Below are positions 43,886-54,840 of a DNA stretch of 64,000 nt, piece by piece. Under the pieces are notes generated by a model. That model was not told where the DNA came from, ran no database searches, and saw nothing but the letters and a program-made list of their open reading frames with translations. The stretch comes from Hippasteria phrygiana (Eukaryota > Echinodermata > Asteroidea > Valvatida > Goniasteridae). The DNA lies in contig JAZGUH010000401.1 of assembly GCA_037893225.1 (NCBI GenBank), forward strand, positions 1,240,001 to 1,304,000. The letters run 5' to 3'. Position 1 is the first letter of the stretch. Every line of letters begins with the position of its first letter. A program made the position numbers and the translations under genes.

Positions 43886-45382
43886 GTAAGCACGGGTACG
43901 CAAAGGGTTTTCGCTGTAAAATGTGTTGTTTGTGCAGTAATAAACTGTATGTGAACGTTGAATGTTTCTTCAAGCGTTAGAATCATCTTTCTCTTTTTAG
44001 GATACGGAGAAAATCGATTTCTTGCACAGATTTAATGAGTAAATTTGAGAGCGAGTACAAAATAGCGAAGTAGTTTGTGTTCTATAATGTGGACATACGA
44101 CGTAAGTATATAGGGGAAAAAGCCTTAGCATGGAAAACCAACTTACTGAACAGCAAATTGTTAGGCCTACCATGCAGGTCAGGTTAGGGCTGTGCATCCG
44201 AACCGGTACCCAAATACTCGACCGCTAATGTCAGGAACCGGTTCCAGATTATAGAACCGAGTACCCGTAATCGAAATAACATATTACTTAGTAATTTCCC
44301 AAACAATTAAAAAGACATTTTTTAAATGTCATTTCTGGGTAATTTTCAATATGAAAACCGGGGTACGTCGAAAAACAAAACAGATTAACATTTATAACGC
44401 TTGCGAAAATGCAATTTACAACGTAAAGCTATAGAGCACACTGTACACACTTGTATCTTGTTGCATTGATGTATTCATGTGGTATAGTATTAACATGCAA
44501 ACCTTTACGAACAATATGAACAACAATTTCCGAGATTATATTTTTTTGGATTGGCTTTCTTTAACGGGTTGGCCTACCCGTGTTTTTGTCAATCGTAGTA
44601 CCCGATTCCTGTACTACCCATAAATGCACACCCCCAGGTACACACAAGTGTGTAAATACCTGCAATCGTGGACGTCTCATTGTTCCTCTTTTGTTTATAC
44701 TCCTACTTTTTCGGAAGGCCTCCCATATGTTTTGTACTCGATTTTCAATCGTGGACGTTCGGTCAAACGTGGACCCTTTGTCTGCGTCCGAATTATTTTG
44801 TCCGAGGTCCACGATTGCCGGTATATACATACTCACGAAAACCCATTGGTTGACATTGCTTTCTTGTCTAATAAATTGATGCTTCCGACGTACGCATTGA
44901 AAAAAAATTAAATGACAGATCAGAAAAGGGGCTAAATTCATCTGGGGTTGCCGTAATGCAACCAGGAGTATTCGGAAATTATCGCAGATCTTTATACGCT
45001 GTACAATTAAAGGTTTCGTAACAACCTGTAAGGACGATAGAAACTGCCTGATCTATTCCCATGACTCCCTGTTAAAAGTTCACAGTGACGAACGCAATCT
45101 TTATCTGCATTTACTTGTCCAAAATAAAGTCTTCCGACGACGCTAGGTTATTAATAAGCTCGGACCGAGCCCCTCGTAATAGACCTTTCTCACGTGCCGC
45201 GCACGCAAACGTGGTTTAACCTGCCCCCGATAAATGAAAGATGATAACACCAAGGCGGTCCACGTCCCACACGAGGAGATTTGGTTTACATTTCACATCT
45301 GGTTACATCTTTTCTCGTGGGTGAAAATGGTCTGTACCTCTGACTACACTTAACATAAATCTTGTGAAATTTCAATCAACAG
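43886..45382. other. Intron with one dispersed repeat
   Basis: Contains the foldback copy at 44707-44835 and a palindromic stretch near 44200-44270 (AACCGGTACCC, GAACCGGTTCC). Nothing else recognised. Confidence 0.6.
44707..44835. repeat. Dispersed foldback repeat, copy 2
   Basis: Second copy of the repeat at 5451-5578, same orientation; GTTTTGTAC(A/T)CGATTTTC and TCCACGATTGCCGGTATATA are shared. An extra GTGGACGT lies just upstream. Confidence 0.75.
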
Positions 45383-45567
45383 AGAGCAATGGGGAAGGTG
45401 CCATCATTGTCGTTGTAGCTATAGTTGTCACCGTTGCAATTGGCAGCATTCTTGGGCTGATGGCAGTGTGCTACTGTTTGATTCAACGACCCCGTGTGCG
45501 AAACCGTGCAAATTGGCGAAATAGAGCAAGAACTGAGGAGTTTCCATCTACAGGATACCAGTACAAG
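45383..45567 (+). CDS. Transmembrane and juxtamembrane exon
   Basis: 185 nt, acceptor AATCAACAG, phase 1 in and phase 0 out. After ESNGEG comes one strongly hydrophobic segment of about 28 residues (45400-45483; Ala/Ile/Val-rich, ending VCYCLI) and then a basic stop-transfer stretch, QRPRVRNRANWRNRARTEEF. This orients the HYR, SEA and EGF domains outside and the remainder in the cytoplasm. The exon ends GGYQYK-like (GYQYK) at AAG|GCAAGT, a non-canonical GC donor with otherwise perfect consensus. The open frame past it into the intron is not taken as coding, since the next exons match phase 0 at this point. Confidence 0.87.
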
Positions 45568-45607
45568 GCAAGTACACCCCTTAGAAAAATTATCCCATGT
45601 TTCCACA

Positions 45608-46790
45608 GTACGTGCGGTATCTGTGTGATCATAGTGTGAACACTATGACCACTGTGAGACCACACTATGAACACACAGTGATCCTTCCACACTTTGAATC
45701 GCTACTGTGTGAACACACTATGAACTCTCCGTGATTTTGCCACAGTGATGGTCCACATGGAGAACACACTGTGAACACACACAAGGTCTTCGCTACCTGC
45801 CTAGTGTGGACATCTTTTGTTCCGAGGTCCACACAACGTATGTAACGCCTGTACACAGTCAACACACAGTTGTACTTTCCCCAATACTTCCGAGGACAAT
45901 GCTTAGTGTTTCCTATTGTTCCTTTAAACACAACCCCATGGACTAAGCACGGATTTTTACTTGGGAGGACCGATTTCAACAAAAGACTTGACTTGCGAGG
46001 ACTGAAAGGTTTCTTTGTATTTTCTTTCTCCTCTTGTCCTCGGAAGTATATATACAGAACCTGTAGTACACACGGACATTTTCACACTGTGAATCGCCAC
46101 TGAGTGAACACACTGTGAACTCGCTGTGGTTTTGTCATAGTGTTGGTCCACACCAACTGACCAATCAGAACTGAGGAAATTTGTGTTCACAAAAGTCGTG
46201 TTAAAATGCAGTTTTTAGTCCAAAAACACAATTTCCTGACCATAATATGTAATTATTCCAACAATTCCACACTACAATTTTCATTATTTGCAAACATAAG
46301 TGAAGAATCTTATTACATCTACTTTTGTGTTCAAATATCGAAATTGTTCATGGGAAACCATGACTTCATTATTGGCGGGATAAAGTGATTATAAAACTGA
46401 AGCATGACAGTAGTTAGTCAGTACCGGTAGTGTATGGTGGGTTATCGTAGCATTTGTACTACATATACTTTATCCATAATAATGTGTAATAGGTTACTTC
46501 CATTTAGTGTGTTTTCAAGTTCATTATTTCCGTAAATGAGTTACTTACGCCTGTAAGTTTTACCCAGTTTACTGGTGATTTGTACGGTGTGGGAACACTC
46601 TGTGGTCTATTTGTTCATGCTATGAAGACACTATTATCACACTATGGGGGACACTGTGAGGTATATATATGCTATTGCTATAATGATAACGGTGTGGTCA
46701 CACACTGTGTCCACACCGTAAACTCACTGTGGTTTTGTTCCAAATTCACAGTGTCGCACACAGAGAACACAGTGTGACAACAGTGTGACC
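45608..46790. repeat. Region dense in CACAGTGTG-type motifs
   Basis: Clusters of CACAGTGTGAACACAC, CACTGTGTG and complements occupy 45608-45800, 46066-46160 and 46580-46790, with unrelated DNA between. Facing clusters may be the subterminal repeats of one or two MITEs. A TGTCCTC-family copy lies inside at 45846-46060. No coding signal. Confidence 0.65.
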
Positions 46791-47355
46791 ACTGAGTCAA
46801 AATAACCGTATGGAAATAAAGGAACTAAGTCCCTAATGTCACTAGTCTCCTTAAGGTAATAAAAATGATGACAAAATGTCTCCTTAAGGAACCATTAACA
46901 GGTATTATAATACTAATAAATAATAATACCCGGTATTTATAAAGCGCCTTTGCCCAAGGATTCAAAGCGCTGTAAACAAAATCAATTAAAGTAAGGAACA
47001 AGTGAAATCAATACAGATAGGTTTTTAAGAGTCCCTTAAACTGTTCGAGATAGGCTGTTCGAGTTGAAGCCGCCGTCTGCCATATTAGTCCCCCAATGCA
47101 ATAGGTTTGACAATCGTATCCCAAGGGTCTACTTTTATCCTCGTTCTAAATAGCAAACTTTAATCACTGTATTTATACAGAAACGATCCCATGCGATATG
47201 AGTGGTAATATGGCCGCTCCTGGCGTCAGTTTTTCAGCGCGCAATGGCTAATGGGCTATCCAGTTTCTGTAGATATCAGTGCATTCAAGTCACTGGTCAA
47301 GGGAGACCACCGGTTTTAGATAATTGTGTTTTTCGTATTCCATTTTGTCTTTCAG
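46791..47355. other. Intron with a SINE-like scrap
   Basis: GGTATTTATAAAGCGCCTTT with AAGGATTCAAAGCGCTGTAAA near 46930-46980 resembles a short dispersed repeat common in invertebrate genomes. Nothing else recognised. Confidence 0.5.
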
Positions 47356-47421
47356 TTCGAACTGAGTGACTACCGGGATTCGAATTTTTCAGTGCCTTTT
47401 GTTTTCCCTGGTTGGGAATCG
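47356..47421 (+). CDS. Cytoplasmic-tail exon 1
   Basis: 66 nt (22 codons), acceptor GTCTTTCAG after a pyrimidine tract, consensus donor TCG|GTAAGT, phase 0 on both sides. It reads FELSDYRDSNFSVPFVFPGW then ES. It joins the membrane exon in frame only if the GC donor at 45568 is used, and so supports that donor. DYRD offers a possible tyrosine phosphorylation site; no known tail family is recognised. Confidence 0.75.
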
Positions 47422-48790
47422 GTAAGTTAATTTATGTATTGTCATGTATTGTCCAATTATGATTACATTTTCCGCGCCCTTTGTTTGGAATGTCATATTG
47501 AAAACATTGGTTTAAAACAAAACAAAACACAGCGCGTCTCACCTAACACGATTGAATTCCAAATTAATTAAACCCAAGCAACAACCCTACATGTGTGTGT
47601 TTTGTTACTGTTGTCAAACATTACACCTGATTCAATCTCCTCGATAATAGCAAAACAGTATGATGTTGAATATTCATATAATTGGGTCAAGTGACACGAT
47701 TGGATAATGTTAAGCAATTATTATACGAAACAAGTAATACCAAGATAGCAAAGAGAAGTTGAGATTTTGTAACGTGTGCGTATACCTGTACGTGTACATA
47801 TATTTTGTGCGTATGACGTAAGCAATTTATGTGCTGCCCAGCTCCTTGTAGACGTAATTGATATATCAAAACAAGTGAGACTATATGCAGGCAATGCAGC
47901 TGCTTTCAAACGTAGCATAGACAGAGCTGTAGAGATATGCTTAATTATTGGGAATGTGATGTGGTTCGCGATGGTATTAGGTGGTACAAGCGCCGGCCTT
48001 GAAACAAGGTTGTACAGAGAAACGTCCATCGTTTAATCTGTAAAAAAATAGTTTGAGTTTTAGTTGATGGACACGCATGCGCTTTCAGCAATTCAACAAC
48101 TGTGGCAAAGGTCCACCGTGAGCGGATGATATCATTGTAACCACATCAAGACTAAGTTTATGACCCGATAATCTCTAACGCTTGGAAAAGGAACCGCGTA
48201 AATCCGCATGATGCTATAAAAGGCTTCACTGGGGATAATATCCCCTACTATTTTACCCTAGATTTTGTGATCCAACCATAAAAAGGCATCAGTTTTTGAT
48301 ACTCATAGTATCCTTTACATAACCAGTTTACAATATTTTTATGCTATATTGTATCATGATTGGAGCTATATTCACCCTTTAGGGTCTAATCGTTTCGACA
48401 AAATTATAAAATTAATTTTACATGTTCGATGCAACTTGTAAGGCCCAATAGGAAGAGTCGTACCGGCCAAACTGATGACGTCATGTAGTTATCATTCCGG
48501 ACGAACAAATATTACACGTATCTGTGCAGAATCACAATTTCTCCTTTCAGTTTTCTTTGTGAGGCATTTTTATGTCAATTCTACTAAATGGTGAAGGGCT
48601 TGGGATTTGGGACACGGTCAGAAAACTGACCTGTCACGTTGAATTTTGGTAAATATTTTTTAATGCGCGCAGTGGAACTATTTTTATTGCATTATTCAAC
48701 CATAGGCCCTACGTATACATTCAAAATCTCAACTGAAAAGTTGTCTTTTTGCACGTGTACGGGAAATATGCTTACATGGTCGGGCACGTA
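47422..48790. other. Intron sequence, nothing recognised
   Basis: An open frame at 47776-48036 shows no motif and no flanking acceptor-donor pair in agreement with the gene's phase. No repeat recognised. Confidence 0.55.
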
Positions 48791-50799
48791 CACTGTTAAC
48801 ATAAGTTAGTCATTTTGGCTGATAAATAAGTCAAAATGACTAATTTAGATTAGTCAAGCCTAAATGACTAATTTAATCAACGCAGGACTAACGTAAAGGC
48901 AAACACTGACCAGTTTACGTTAGTCATTGCTGATATTTTGACTAATAAAAATCAGTCACGCAATTTGAGCAAAACTATTTTTTTCCATTGCTTTTTAGTG
49001 AAATTTGCCGGGATTAAATTCTTTGCACTAAAAATAGCGTTGATTTTCAGAATTGTATACATTTGAAGCATTTTTGCAGTATGTCTTGAATAAATGATGA
49101 CACTTTTCATTACCCAGACTATTCTTTAAACAGACTGTTGATCCCTTGTGGATTGTTTGACGAATTATTTATTATTTTATTTGAATCAATGTAAAAAATT
49201 ACAAATAATGGCGTAAATACGTCGCCTTCACAGAATCGGTGATTCGTCGTGTGACTAAGACACTATCTTAGCTCTTTGACTAAAAACAACTGGTCACACA
49301 AAAGTGATTACAACCACGTCCGCAATACCGCGCGCTAAAAAAATCGGCAGGGCCGCCATTTTTTCTTACGGACAGCGTATACATGTAAATGTACGTTGTG
49401 CTCTGTCAGTGCGGCTGCGTTTCGCATAACCAGTATTTAATACGAGAATTCTGTTGAAATCATCCTGATGTTTGGTAAATCCTGTTCCTGTTGATACGGC
49501 TTTGGAGCTGTTGGATCTCAGGTAAGGCCTAAATCTTTTTACGATTGTAATTTTTGTCGTGAAAACTGTAGTGCTCATCCATTGTACATGTTGTAATAGT
49601 AATACTAATAGTGATTCATTTATGCAATGGAAAATTGCGTATGCTAGGTCTACATGTACTGTCATGTAGTAGGGTGTTATAATACAAAATAAACGGATAT
49701 TAAACGGAAACTTAGATTTTACTTTAATACCCCCCACCAAAATCGGTTAGAAACAGCAAATCTTGGAAAATAACCATCCATTTGTGTTCATAATTATATA
49801 ATAAACACTTAGCACAACCTTTAGTTTTGAGAATTCTGTTGGGACATTTTAGTGCAATATCGGGGAAGAAATTTGTGTTTTCTGTGTTAGAACTAGAAGT
49901 TCTTGGCAGTTGGCACCATGTATAGTCACTCCAAAGTGTGCACATACATGTTGATTTTTTACAGATTTTGCTGAAATAAAAATCTTGTGCCACATGTTTA
50001 GACAGTTGTTGTCAAGGAGGGTTGGTTATTTTTCAAAATGTTGCTGTTCTTTACCGATTTTGGTGGTTGTAAACTTAAAGTAAAACTACAGTTGAAAAAC
50101 CAAACTGGTTTATTGGTAAACTATGGGTCAACTCGTACCCGAGTCAACTCGTACCCATGGTACAAACGTGTAGGCCTCCCTACTTTTTTTTTTTTTACAA
50201 ATTATAAAACGGTTTAGGTAGGCCCTTAAACTTAAATGATAGTTGTTGACACTAGTCCAGTTGTCTCCATGATCGAGTTGTCTCAGTCTGACATTCATAA
50301 TCAGCATATGGATGAGGTATTTTTACACCACGGCAAAATTTTGATTATAAAATAATTTGGCAGTATAATATGCTCGGTTATGTAAAAATTAGGCTTTGTT
50401 CACATGGTTTTTTATCATTGTCTAAATGAAGTGAAAAAAACCCCAAAAGTGTCAACCGATCCATCAGAAAATTATACAAGCTTACTAAAATGATTAAAAT
50501 AGCTGTAAACATGTTCAATTCTGTTGTCCAGCATGTCTCTTCCTTTTTTGTAATTTGAACTGTTAAAAAACCTACGGTTGGCGGAAATTTTAAAAAGGAA
50601 TGGCGGCCATCTTTAAATCAAAAAGTGCCTCCTTCCTTTAAAAAAAAAAACCTGCACAATAAACATTTTTTTTTTACTTGGCCTTAGCTACATGTATTGA
50701 ATGGCATTTGTATGGTAACTATTTTCAAAGTAACATGTATAACATGCCATTTGTCTATGATTTTATTTTACTCTCAGGTGTTTCACAACTGTGACGAGA

Positions 50800-51408
50800 T
50801 CTCCAAGCCAAGTTGTGGAAGGATTCTGCCAGCAGAAAGCTCTCAGTCCTGCTCCCAGACAAAAGCCACCGGAGGAACTGCTCACTAGCTACTTGGTAGT
50901 GCAAGCTCTGGGCAGTGAACCCCCCCCCCCCTCCCTGAGAAGGATCATCCTCAGTGACTTGGCTGTGAAGGGGAATCTTTTTCCCACCATTTGGCTAAGA
51001 GACGACACGAGTTGATTCTGCCAGCAAAATGATCTCGGTTCTGCTCTCAGACGTTAAGCCAACAGAGCAACTGTGTTGTAGCTACATGTACCCGGTAATG
51101 CAGGCTCTGGGCAGTGGACCCCCCCCCCCCCCCCCCCCCCCCCTTCCTCTGAGCAGGATCATCTGTAGCGACATTACTGTCGAGGGAGAATCTTTTCCCA
51201 CATTTGGTCTAAGAGACGACACAAGTTGATTATTAGTCGACCCCTCAGCCTAGAGCCAACAGAGCAACTGTGTTGTAGCTACATGTACCCAATAATGCAG
51301 GCTCAGGGCAGTGAACCATCCTCCCTCTGAGCAGGATCATCTGTAGCGACATGGCTGTGGAGGGAGAATTTTTTCCCGCTTTTGGTCTAAGAAATGACAT
51401 GAGTTGAT
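50800..51408. repeat. Tandem repeat of ~180-210 bp, three units
   Basis: Units end with GAGTTGATT or CAAGTTGATT at about 51017, 51230 and 51407 and share GCAGGCTCTGGGCAGTG(A/G)ACC, AGGATCATC and TCTAAGAGACGACAC. A run of 25 C (51119-51143) is in the middle unit. Confidence 0.75.
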
Positions 51409-51656
51409 TTGTCCTCTTTGGGAGAAGCTGACACCTGGACTGGAACTCGAACCTACATGTACTAGATAATATCCTTTGGAACCGTTCGTACCCCAAGTGA
51501 GGAAGAAAGGTGTCTCAGAAAAATCCATGCCTGGACTGTTATCGTGCATTTATATTATGTGTTAAATGGGACTTGAAGGTTTGCATGGTGGACATGAACA
51601 AAGTATGGAAGGTTTGCGGTATCACCATGTAAAATTGATCTTTTTTTTATTTGTGT

Positions 51657-51798
51657 GGTTCTGAGAAGAACCGTTTTTTTTTACTTGTTGGTTTTTACTC
51701 AGCGTTTTAAACAGTATTCTCTGTTCATCATCAGTCTTCTGATGATAAACAGAGCATACTGTTTGAAACGTTAAGTTAAAACTGGTTCCTCTCAGAAC
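51657..51798. repeat. Imperfect hairpin
   Basis: GTTCTGAGAAGAACC...AAACAGTATTCTCTGTTCATC pairs with GATAAACAGAGCATACTGTT...GGTTCCTCTCAGAAC. It sits within the 4.2-kb element; possibly a small foldback. Confidence 0.65.
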
Positions 51799-51834
51799 TA
51801 CACAACTCAAAAAGATATTAATTTTACATGGTTA

Positions 51835-52216
51835 TGGTGGCCCTGAAGGGACATAATCATTCGTGAATATCTTTGTGACGCCGTGAATTTATTTACGACT
51901 GGTCCTGAATATTTTTCGCAATCTGAATTCTCCTCCATCATCTCCATTGAAGTTTTTGATACAGCGTACGATGGAGCATGCTATAGTATGCAACGGCCAT
52001 CATTGAATGTAATAACGCCCTCTAATTGCCCGCTCGGTGAATACCCTCCAAGCTACTAAGAAAATATTTGCGACAAAATTCACGACCAGTCATAAACAAT
52101 TTGCAACATCGTGGATTTGTTTCACGCTGTCGTGAAAATATTCACGACCAGTCGTGAATAAATTTACGAAGTCGCAAACAATATTCGCGACCGATTATGT
52201 CCCTTCAGGGCCACCA
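51835..52216. mobile_element. 382-bp MITE, TGGTGGCCCTGAAGGGACAT ends
   Basis: Perfect 24-bp inverted ends begin TGGTGGCCCTGAAGGGACAT, flanked by TA (51833-51834 and 52217-52218). The interior is filled with TCGTGAATA/TTCACGA motifs. It is nested in the 4.2-kb element. Confidence 0.88.
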
Positions 52217-52983
52217 TACATGGTGTTACCTCAAACCTTCCATACTTCATATTACATGTATGTGTTTTCCTAAATTTTATTCTTAAATTCTTGCCAAAAA
52301 TATTCAGTTGGAATTAGTGTTATTAAATTGAGTAAGAAACCATCTTTAGGTCAGACAAATTTGTTTTATCAGTGTCAACAATCATACTAGTCCCTAAGCA
52401 TATTTTTAAGGAACAAAAGTCTTGCCAAGGACAGCAGAATTTAATTCACAATGTTTCATTTACTTCTCATGAGTATTAAGTGTCAACAATCATACTTAGT
52501 AATTTACTTAAATCTGTAAAAATCGCTTGTGTTTGGGAACAAAAATCTTGCCAGTGATGACAGGATTTAATTTACAAGTTCTATTTTCCTCATTTAATTA
52601 CAATTTGTGGCAACATGAATTTCATATTCTTTAAATCAATTCCGGTTTCATTGGAATAAGACTGTTTGAAAAGATTATGACTAGTTTGCTTCATTTTCTT
52701 TTGTTTTTACAGGAAATAAAACCTTAGTCACATGACTATTGTGATTAGTCATCATTTTGAATGACTAACTGGAAAAGTCAGGTGACTAACGTTTAGTCCT
52801 TTCAGACATCAGTTGGATTTAATCAGAAGACTAATTAATTTTAGTCATTTTGACTAACTCATGACTAATATTCGACTAATAAATATTAGTCATCTGGCTT
52901 GATGACTAACTTTAGTTGGTCCTTTCAGACATAGGGCAGGACTAACTTTTATTAGTCAAAATGACTAACTTATGTTTACAGTG

Positions 52984-54467
52984 TATAATACGTTAATAAA
53001 TCCCATCCTCTCCAATGCCACTCTCATTACGCCGTGTGTCAGTCCTTTCCCTCAGATCGAATACAACCGTTCTTTATTTTAAAGTTAATTTGAACGTATT
53101 TTTCATTCAATACGTTTCAGTTGCGGAGAATGGACGAGATACATGACGACGCTTTCTAGTATTAGACCTTACCAACACGGATTTATTCCAAAGGCTTAAA
53201 GAGCTTCTGATCAGACGTCCGTGTAAGTGCCTCTACCGTCAGGACTGGAATGCAGAATAAACCTGTTTTATGAAGTTTGTGCGTGTCGACCTGAAAACAA
53301 AAGAAGTCTATATTCCTGTTCGTCGTCAAAAAGGTGTAATTGAAATTGCTAGCGCTTCATCTTTTGGGGGAGTGTGGGGGGGGGGGGGGGGGGGGGGGGG
53401 TTCTAAACATTTACATTTACAGATTTTCCCTTACGTTTCAGCATTATAAACGCTAATAAAGTGAGTCTGCACTTATGTACATGTACTGTATATACGTTCG
53501 AGGACAAGAGGAGAAAGAAAATACAAAGGAATCTTTCTTGTCCTCGGGAGTCGGTCTTTTGTTAAAATCGGTTTTCGGACGTAAAAATACGTGCTTAGTC
53601 TATGGGGTTGTGTTATATTAAAGGAACAATAGGAAACACAAAGCATTGTCCTCAGTCGTATAGGAAAACACGACTGTGTGTGCTTTACGCAAAACACACC
53701 ATGCCCGCCGACACATGTTTGTATATCTAGGCATTCCCAGTGTCCTGACTGCTTCGTTTGTTTGTACTTTTCTTTTCCTTTAATTCCTTGATTTCTTGAT
53801 TCCAAAACCTGTTGTCCTTGTATGGCATTATTTTGTTACCTGTCCTCGATATGCACCATAACACGTACACAGGACCAATCTCAATCAGCTTATTAAATTA
53901 AACGAATCATACAAAAACATCAACGGGGATTTTCTTTCCAGTACGAATGGTTTACCGTTTGGTATTTTTCTTTTAAAAGCCAGTTTTTCTTAAATAGGCA
54001 TCGGCTGAAATTTTCTTTTCCTAACCATTAGCTTACACTTTAGGGGAAAAGAATCTGGATATCTCACTTACATTTGGTTGTATAGAGGCAGGTGGATGTT
54101 TTAAAAATGCGGTTTTAGGAGAAAGCCCTATTTTGTTCAAACAAAGTGACAGCACTTGAAAACTTTCACAGAATAAAAGTGAATTTTTGATTTGTAAAGC
54201 TGGGCTTTTGATGCTGTTACTTTAAAGCAACTGTAAAGGAATTTAGTATGTTATAAGGATATTGGTTGGAACTATACAAAACAAATACGTTTTGGGGTGT
54301 TGGGATACGGTTAAGGGTAGGATAAACGATTTGTTTGCACATGAAAGCAAACAAAATAGTTTTGGAGATAATGTTAAGTGCGTGTAGTTTATTGGTGACG
54401 GTTTTAATACTGAGAAAAATAGGCGACTTTAACTGTACTTTGTATAACCTACCCTAACATATTGCAG
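52984..54467. other. Intron with poly-G tract and a dispersed repeat
   Basis: A run of 25 G lies at 53376-53400 and a TGTCCTC-family repeat at 53480-53710. No further exon recognised. Confidence 0.6.
53480..53710 (-). repeat. Dispersed TGTCCTC-type repeat, copy 2
   Basis: Complement matches 45846-46060 closely (GAGGACAAGAGGAGAAAGAA, GGGGTTGTGTT, AGGAACAATAGGAAACAC) and 37008-37250 loosely. Both ends carry GAGGACA-like strings. Confidence 0.7.
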
Positions 54468-54530
54468 ATTAAAGATATAGACCACGAGGAAACCTATAAG
54501 ACCCTTCCTAACGCTGAAATTCTGCCAGAA
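54468..54530 (+). CDS. Cytoplasmic-tail exon 2
   Basis: 63 nt (21 codons), acceptor ATTGCAG, consensus donor GAA|GTAAGT, phase 0-0. It reads IKDIDHEETYKTLPNAEILP then E. YKTL (54495-54506) fits the tyrosine-based YxxPhi endocytosis signal; this is a motif match only. No stop codon is reached, so at least one more exon must follow and was not identified. The 7-kb gap from tail exon 1 could hide another small exon. Confidence 0.72.
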
Positions 54531-54546
54531 GTAAGTGAGCAGAGCC

Positions 54547-54840
54547 TATGCGCCTATCAATTGCTTCCCCCACCCCTCCCCCGGGCTGCCCCACCCCAGA
54601 TGTGGGGATTGTCACTTTTGAAGTGACAATCCCCACCCCTGGGGCAAAATTTTAGTGACAATCCCCGACATACATGGGTTGGGCACCCCCACCTCATGGT
54701 TTTAACTTCTGATGATGGGGAAACAATGGCAAAATGAGTGACCAAAATCCCCACCCTGGGGCTTGAAAAAGGTGCCCAAACCCCCACATAAGACCTGGGG
54801 CAGCCCCGGGGGGGGGGGGGAGCAATTGACAGGCGCATTA
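54547..54840. mobile_element. MITE 16 bp after tail exon 2
   Basis: Left TATGCGCCTATCAATTGCT, right complement TAATGCGCCTGTCAATTGCT, then G/C-rich arms (CCCGGGCTGCCCC and GGGGCAGCCCCGGG). An inner hairpin GTCACTTTTGAAGTGAC is also seen. Confidence 0.85.

Larger units (their letters stand above)
48791..52983. mobile_element. 4.2-kb TIR element with TTAGTC subterminal repeats
   Basis: Ends CACTGTTAACATAAGTTAGT and CACTGTAAACATAAGTTAGT (complement), each flanked by TA (48789-48790 and 52984-52985). Many TTAGTC/GACTAA copies sit in the first 200 and last 250 bp, a common layout for transposase-binding sites. No transposase is recognised. It contains a ~200-bp tandem repeat, a hairpin and a nested MITE. 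Confidence 0.82.

Noticed and set aside
44561..44941. Frames on both strands around 44.6-44.9 kb
   Set aside because: They cross the dispersed foldback repeat shared with 5451-5578, and no acceptor-donor pair fits the gene.
47776..48036. 86-codon frame as an extra tail exon
   Set aside because: No matching acceptor and donor in the needed phase and no recognised motif.
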